This document shows positions 60,228 to 64,000 of a stretch of DNA of 64,000 bases, one piece after another. Numbering within the stretch: the stretch's first letter is position 1; every line of letters starts with the position of its first letter. The DNA lies in contig CBDDAE010000001.1 in assembly GCA_965224795.1 (NCBI GenBank), positions 62,001-126,000 of the forward strand. Direction: 5' to 3'. The notes under the pieces were generated by a model. It ran no database searches and was not told where the DNA came from. It saw nothing but the letters and a program-made list of their open reading frames with translations. The DNA comes from NVTR01 sp036480115. GTDB lineage: Bacteria > Pseudomonadota > Alphaproteobacteria > Rhodobacterales > Rhodobacteraceae. The position numbers and the translations under genes are program-made.

Positions 60228-61087
60228 ATAAACCCGCCACTAAAACGCCGCCAAGGACCTGGCAGTTGATCCTGTCTTCCGCCACCAAGTACCTTGCCGA
60301 AGCTGGAATTGAAAATGCCCAATTAGATGCCAGATGGCTGTTGGCCGATGCCTTGGAAATTCAGCGTGATCGGCTGACACTGATACTAACGGAAGCGATC
60401 CAACCGGCATATTTAGCAAAATTTGACAGCCACCTGCAACGTCGTTGCCAACACGAACCGGTGTCCCATATTTTGGGGACCCGTCAATTCTTTGGCCGCG
60501 AATTCAAGGTGACGCGTGATGTATTAGATCCACGCCCGGAAACCGAAGTTTTGGTTCAGGCAGCCATTGAGCAACCGATTGATAGGATACTGGATTTGGG
60601 CACCGGGTCAGGTTGCATTCTTTTGTCAATTCTTGCCGAAATGCCAAAGGCGTATGGCCTTGGAACCGATATATCAGAAGCTGCCCTTACTGTCGCCCGA
60701 CACAACCGTAAGCAACATAATCTTGTACAAAATTGTACCTTTGCACAAGCCAACTGGCTTGCAGGTGTTGCAGGAAGTTTTGACCTTATTGTTGCTAACC
60801 CACCCTATATTTCCGAAGATGAAATGGCTGATCTGGCCCCTGAAATACGTGACTGGGAACCGAAAATTGCACTGACGCCGGGCGGGAATGGATTGGGGGC
60901 CTACAAAGAAATTGCAGCCAAAGCATATGAACGTCTGACCGTTGATGGGAGACTGATTGTTGAGATTGGACCAAGTCAGGCTTTGGCGGTAGTGGCGATG
61001 TTTCAAGAAGCCGGATTGGCAGAAATTGAAATTCGCCACGATATGGACGGGCGTGATCGCGTGGTCATTGGGCGAAGGCTTGCCTAA
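60224..61087 (+). CDS. prmC: Release factor glutamine methyltransferase PrmC
   Basis: A 287-residue SAM-dependent enzyme that methylates the GGQ glutamine of release factors. SAM-binding DLGTGSGCILLSIL and the catalytic IVANPPYISEDE are intact, and an N-terminal helical domain precedes them. The GTG start overlaps the prfA stop (GTGA), the classic prfA-prmC coupling. Confidence 0.96.
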   Translation: MNKPATKTPPRTWQLILSSATKYLAEAGIENAQLDARWLLADALEIQRDRLTLILTEAIQPAYLAKFDSHLQRRCQHEPVSHILGTRQFFGREFKVTRDVLDPRPETEVLVQAAIEQPIDRILDLGTGSGCILLSILAEMPKAYGLGTDISEAALTVARHNRKQHNLVQNCTFAQANWLAGVAGSFDLIVANPPYISEDEMADLAPEIRDWEPKIALTPGGNGLGAYKEIAAKAYERLTVDGRLIVEIGPSQALAVVAMFQEAGLAEIEIRHDMDGRDRVVIGRRLA

Positions 61088-61318
61088 ACAATCTAAATCC
61101 GCACTAATTGTCCCCATACCCGGCCAAAATGATGATTTAATGTTGTTTTCACTTGTTTTCGGTTTGATGACGTGCATATTCGTTTCCACGCAGAACCTTG
61201 GGTTTTCACCCAAACTGCAAAAAATGCTGCAAATCCAATCGAACCCGAACAACGACACCGCCGTATTTAGTACTGGCAGAGGTTCAAACAAAAGCCAAAA
61301 GGCTGGACAAAAAAACCC

Positions 61319-61900
61319 ATGAGATCTTCAAAGTCGCGTTCGCGCAACAAAAATAACAATAATCGTAACCGCCATTCGGGAAACAATCTGAATCGTGTTT
61401 TCGACAGTTCTGGCCCTGAGGGCAAAGTGCGCGGCACCCCTCAGCAGATTATTGAGAAATATAGCCAACTGGCCCGGGATGCGACCCTTGGAAACGACCG
61501 GGTTGCTGCTGAGAACTTTCAACAGCATTCTGAGCATTACACCCGTGTTAATGCCGAGGCACAGAAGGAAACTGAAGCCAAGCGCGAAGCCCATGAACGC
61601 GAACAACGTGAACGTCAACAGGCCCGCGCTGACCAGCCCCGTCACAATGATCAACAACAGGTCCGTGACCAATCACATTCCGATCGCCCTCAGGACCAGC
61701 CAAAGCCGGGCAATCAACCGGCCAATGATTTGGCAAATTCAGAGCAGCCGGATATTGGCAGTACGCCGGCCCAAAGTGCTGAAAGCGGATTGGTGGAAAC
61801 GCCCGAACAATCAGCGCCCAAGCGCAAACCGCGCACTCGTAAACCCAAAATCGATCCAACTGCTTCAGATCAACCGGAAACTCCTAAAGCGGCAGAATAG
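61319..61900 (+). CDS. DUF4167 protein
   Basis: A 193-residue, highly charged and mostly disordered protein. The N-terminal basic run RSSKSRSRNKNNNNRNRH and the domain core GPEGKVRGTPQQIIEKYSQL and ARDATLGNDRVAAENFQQH identify DUF4167, an alphaproteobacterial family thought to bind RNA. A Pro/Gln-rich tail ends in a basic KRKPRTRKPK cluster. A 231-base gap before it holds a small hairpin (61198-61213, TTGGGT-TTTC-ACCCAA) and no other gene that I can see. Confidence 0.9.
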   Translation: MRSSKSRSRNKNNNNRNRHSGNNLNRVFDSSGPEGKVRGTPQQIIEKYSQLARDATLGNDRVAAENFQQHSEHYTRVNAEAQKETEAKREAHEREQRERQQARADQPRHNDQQQVRDQSHSDRPQDQPKPGNQPANDLANSEQPDIGSTPAQSAESGLVETPEQSAPKRKPRTRKPKIDPTASDQPETPKAAE

Positions 61901-61941
61901 CGGGTATTTTCAGGTGTTGAAAATTGCGTGTTGTTTGCCTG

Positions 61942-62400
61942 TTAAAGCGGCAACTCTGTGGTGTCTTTGATTTCTTCCATAACAAAACTGGCGGAAACAT
62001 CCGACATTTCAACGCGGCGTATCAACTGTTGGTACAACCGGTCATAATCGGCAACATTTTTGACCCGGGCGCGCACCAGATAATCCAGATCACCCGTCAT
62101 CCGAAATGCCGACTGAATTTCCGGCATATCGGCTGTGGCCTTGGCAAATGCCGCCAACCAATCAGGATCATGTTGATCGGTGCGGATCAGGATAAAAACA
62201 GATAAACCTATTCCCAACTTTTCAGGGTCAAGTATCGCCACCCGGCGTCGGATCACTCCTGAATTTTCCAATGCTTTGATACGTCGCCAGATGGCATTGC
62301 GCGACAACCCCACTTTTTCGGCGAGTATTTCCAACGGTTGGTTGGAATCACGTTGTAATTGCCCAAGGATTCGCCGATCTATCTGGTCAATATCATCCAT
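61942..62400 (-). CDS. Lrp/AsnC-family regulator
   Basis: A 152-residue regulator with an N-terminal HTH (LAEKVGLSRNAIWRRIKALE, about 26-45) and a C-terminal RAM ligand domain (from about 65). These proteins sense amino acids. I chose the ATG at 62400 (MDDIDQIDRRILGQLQ), as an earlier ATG nine codons upstream adds unrelated residues. A perfect palindrome lies over its ribosome-binding region. It is divergent from the DUF6356 gene. Confidence 0.9.
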   Translation of the reverse strand: MDDIDQIDRRILGQLQRDSNQPLEILAEKVGLSRNAIWRRIKALENSGVIRRRVAILDPEKLGIGLSVFILIRTDQHDPDWLAAFAKATADMPEIQSAFRMTGDLDYLVRARVKNVADYDRLYQQLIRRVEMSDVSASFVMEEIKDTTELPL

Positions 62401-62404
62401 AAAT

Positions 62405-62416
62405 CCAGTATACTGG
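62405..62416. promoter_or_regulatory. Palindrome directly before the AsnC-family gene
   Basis: CCAGTATACTGG is a perfect 12-base palindrome ending four bases before the ATG, covering the Shine-Dalgarno region. Autoregulation by the encoded protein is likely but inferred. A second repeat, GGGA-TTTAT-TCCC, lies further into the divergent gap. Confidence 0.45.
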
Positions 62417-62515
62417 GAAATTTTCACATTAAAAGTGCAAATTTATGCAACAAAGGGATTTATTCCCATACGAATTGCCCTATTTTCATACATAATCAGC
62501 CTGAAGGGGAAGACC

Positions 62516-62722
62516 ATGATTGACCGTGTATTTTTAGATCATCCGCGCAGTGTCGACGAAACTTATCTGGAACATCTGCTGTTTGCCGGACGATTTTCAG
62601 GCCTATTGGCCCTGGCCGCCGGGGCAGCTTTAGTGCATGCAATTATCCCCTGCCTGTTTGAAAAAACTGCTAGCCGGATCATAGCTGGATTATATGCGCG
62701 CACCCATAATCGGGGCCAGTAA
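62516..62722 (+). CDS. DUF6356 small membrane protein
   Basis: A 68-residue protein beginning MIDRVFLDHPRSVDETYLEH, the signature of DUF6356, with one or two hydrophobic helices (about 28-48) around LALAAGAALVHAIIPCLFEK. Function is unknown. AAGGGGAAG precedes the ATG with good spacing. It is divergent from the AsnC-family gene, which may control it. The 191-base gap after it shows one inverted repeat (GGTTGA/TCAACC, near 62861) and no gene. Confidence 0.85.
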   Translation: MIDRVFLDHPRSVDETYLEHLLFAGRFSGLLALAAGAALVHAIIPCLFEKTASRIIAGLYARTHNRGQ

Positions 62723-62913
62723 CGCTGTTTGACGTGGGCAACTCCTGTAATTTCCCAGCCTGTGGATAACTGCCAAATATACAACAGTTAAAACCGGTTA
62801 GAGCCAAGCCGCTTGTACAAGAACGTCCCCGTCCACTAGCATTGCGGCGGGTTAAGGCCGGTGGTTGACTATAAAGTTCAACCTATTTCCGAGCCGATGA
62901 GTGGGAGCGATCA

Positions 62914-64000
62914 ATGGCAGATCGAATAGGGGCCACAGCCGTGGTCGCTTTAGCAATGTGCTTAGCAGGCAATACTAATGCACAGGAATTTAAACCATCT
63001 CCTGTAGCGCAAATAGAGCTACGTTTATCGCTTGGTGGAGCCCTGTTGCAAATGGGATCGCCTACAACATTTGAACGCGCCTATTTACGGTTTGATGGTG
63101 AAGCTGGGGTAGACCTGAAATTTGACAATTTTACTATCTCGCCCCGCGTTGCCAGCTACGGCTGGAATAGTGAGCTAGGGATAGGAAGAGAACGAAGCAA
63201 CGAACTACTACCTTATATTGACCTGTCCTTTGGCAATTGGATTGTGTCAGCAGGAGACGTGCAAGGACGTCCATTGCCACTACCGGAAAAGATAGCCACG
63301 CACACCGTTATAGAAACCCGACCAATATATGCCTATTACGCCGACCGACAGGACATTGACGCCGAAAACGCTGCACCAATTGATGGATTTCGCGACAACT
63401 CTCTTACCTCTTCAGGTGGCAAGCTGGCATTGGCCTATGCGCAGGATAACTGGTTCTTACGCGGTATAATTGACCCTGGAATTGTTAAAGACCTTGATCT
63501 ATTGACTGGTATTTATGTAGCGCGTGAGTATTACAGACTAGAGACTGGCGCTGAATTTACACTTGCAAGCGGTACATCCCTTCGTGCCGGTGCCGCAATT
63601 TGGCACCAGGATTCTTACCAAAATACCAATGGTAGAATCGTTGATACCAACACTGGTAGCAAATCAGTTCGCTGGGGCAATGGTGCTATCGGCACCGAAT
63701 TTGGCATAGCAGCAGATATGGGTAAATTTGACGTCGGACTTACAATTACCGCGATCCAAGGACCCTATTCTGATGCCGTTGTTTCAACGGCCCCCGACGA
63801 TATGCGAAGCGCTGCGCATCTGATTTCATCATACCAGATAAACGAAAAATTATCCGTTGCTGGCACCTATTCGCAAACCCTTTGGGAATTGACCAATAAC
63901 CCTAGTCTTGGCTTGCAAACCGGGCGATTGCTGCAAGTGGGTGCTGAATACAAGATTAATGAAAAGATAGCCGTAGGGTTAGGTTATGTTTGGAGCGACA
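62914..64000 (+). CDS. Outer-membrane beta-barrel protein (N-terminal part)
   Basis: An open frame of 362 codons runs off the end of the window. It starts MADRIGATAVVALAMCLAG, a signal peptide with likely cleavage after NTNA, before QEFKPS. The mature part alternates amphipathic strands with turns rich in Gly, Asn and Asp, such as KLALAYAQDNWFLRGIIDPG and AGAAIWHQDSYQNTNGR, as in porins. The family cannot be named from this part. GGGAGCG precedes the ATG. Codon use is rather AT-rich (TTA, CTA, AGA) compared with neighbours. Confidence 0.72.
   Translation, partial: MADRIGATAVVALAMCLAGNTNAQEFKPSPVAQIELRLSLGGALLQMGSPTTFERAYLRFDGEAGVDLKFDNFTISPRVASYGWNSELGIGRERSNELLPYIDLSFGNWIVSAGDVQGRPLPLPEKIATHTVIETRPIYAYYADRQDIDAENAAPIDGFRDNSLTSSGGKLALAYAQDNWFLRGIIDPGIVKDLDLLTGIYVAREYYRLETGAEFTLASGTSLRAGAAIWHQDSYQNTNGRIVDTNTGSKSVRWGNGAIGTEFGIAADMGKFDVGLTITAIQGPYSDAVVSTAPDDMRSAAHLISSYQINEKLSVAGTYSQTLWELTNNPSLGLQTGRLLQVGAEYKINEKIAVGLGYVWSD

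Noticed and set aside
61026..61322. Plus-strand open frame of 98 codons between prmC and DUF4167
   Set aside because: It begins inside prmC in another frame, and its intergenic part is low-complexity without a ribosome-binding site.
62723..62913. tRNA or small RNA in the gap before the outer-membrane gene
   Set aside because: There is one stem (GGTTGA/TCAACC) but no cloverleaf, no T-loop and no terminator. I see nothing to support an RNA gene.

Overview
The window reads as a chromosomal segment of an alphaproteobacterium of the Rhodobacterales (Rhodobacteraceae/Roseobacter type) with moderate GC. The evidence is gene order and family content: dusB-ntrB-ntrC-ntrY-ntrX-trkA-trkH-hfq-hflX in one direction; an NtrC that lacks the sigma-54 contact loop; a fused ispDF; OxyR divergent from a small-subunit catalase; paired DUF6477/DUF6456 genes; rpsI with an N-terminal extension; and a 59-residue membrane protein abutting hpt. 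Coding density is very high, and no gap exceeds about 255 bases. I found no rRNA, tRNA, CRISPR array, insertion sequence or prophage gene.

Layout. 1-4.1 kb: end of an M32 carboxypeptidase, an unrecognised AT-richer gene (586-1386), DUF1801, an ECHDC3-like crotonase homologue, a PaaI thioesterase and a DMT transporter. 4.2-5.7 kb: an ArsR-SRPBCC-YCII-membrane protein operon with palindromes at its promoter. 5.8-6.9 kb: rplM-rpsI with a clear terminator. 7.1-16.6 kb: an unknown membrane protein, TetR, ppk2, metA, a P-loop protein, two DMT exporters, a FadL-like porin, a small monooxygenase and guaA. 16.8-20 kb: an MttB-family methyltransferase and the DUF6477/DUF6456 pair. 20-23.3 kb: a peroxide module of katA, oxyR and an aquaporin. 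23.4-31.4 kb: lipA, two c-type cytochromes with a divergent LysR, hpt, a COQ10-like gene, MmgE/PrpD, cinA-pgpA-ispDF. 31.5-43.4 kb: the nitrogen regulation/potassium uptake/Hfq block. 43.4-49.9 kb: penicillin acylase, a beta-hydroxyacid dehydrogenase, cupin, membrane protein, and fur overlapping eno. 50-51.2 kb: a MarR gene that looks leaderless plus a deiodinase-like thioredoxin-fold protein carrying Cys where animal enzymes have Sec. 51.2-57.3 kb: antiporter, EEP phosphatase, DUF2238, GNAT-nucleoside hydrolase, an iron-binding protein behind an Iron-Rhodo-box promoter, and mazG. 57.4-64 kb: speB-DUF1499, prfA-prmC, DUF4167, AsnC, DUF6356 and the start of an outer-membrane barrel protein that runs off the window.

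How it fits together: most of the window is housekeeping (translation, GTP/purine salvage, isoprenoid, lipoate, glycolysis) with nutrient and stress regulators. Four autoregulator-type genes (arsR, fur, marR, asnC) each have a perfect palindrome at their promoter or ribosome-binding region, and fbpA has a TGA-N9-TCA iron box between its -35 and -10. The least explained pieces are the MarR/deiodinase-like pair, the islet at 586-1386, the membrane protein at 7133-8161, the P-loop protein at 10708-11505 and the ArsR operon's membrane protein. I see no clear new multi-gene defence or biosynthetic system; the MarR/deiodinase-like pair is the best candidate for undescribed biology.
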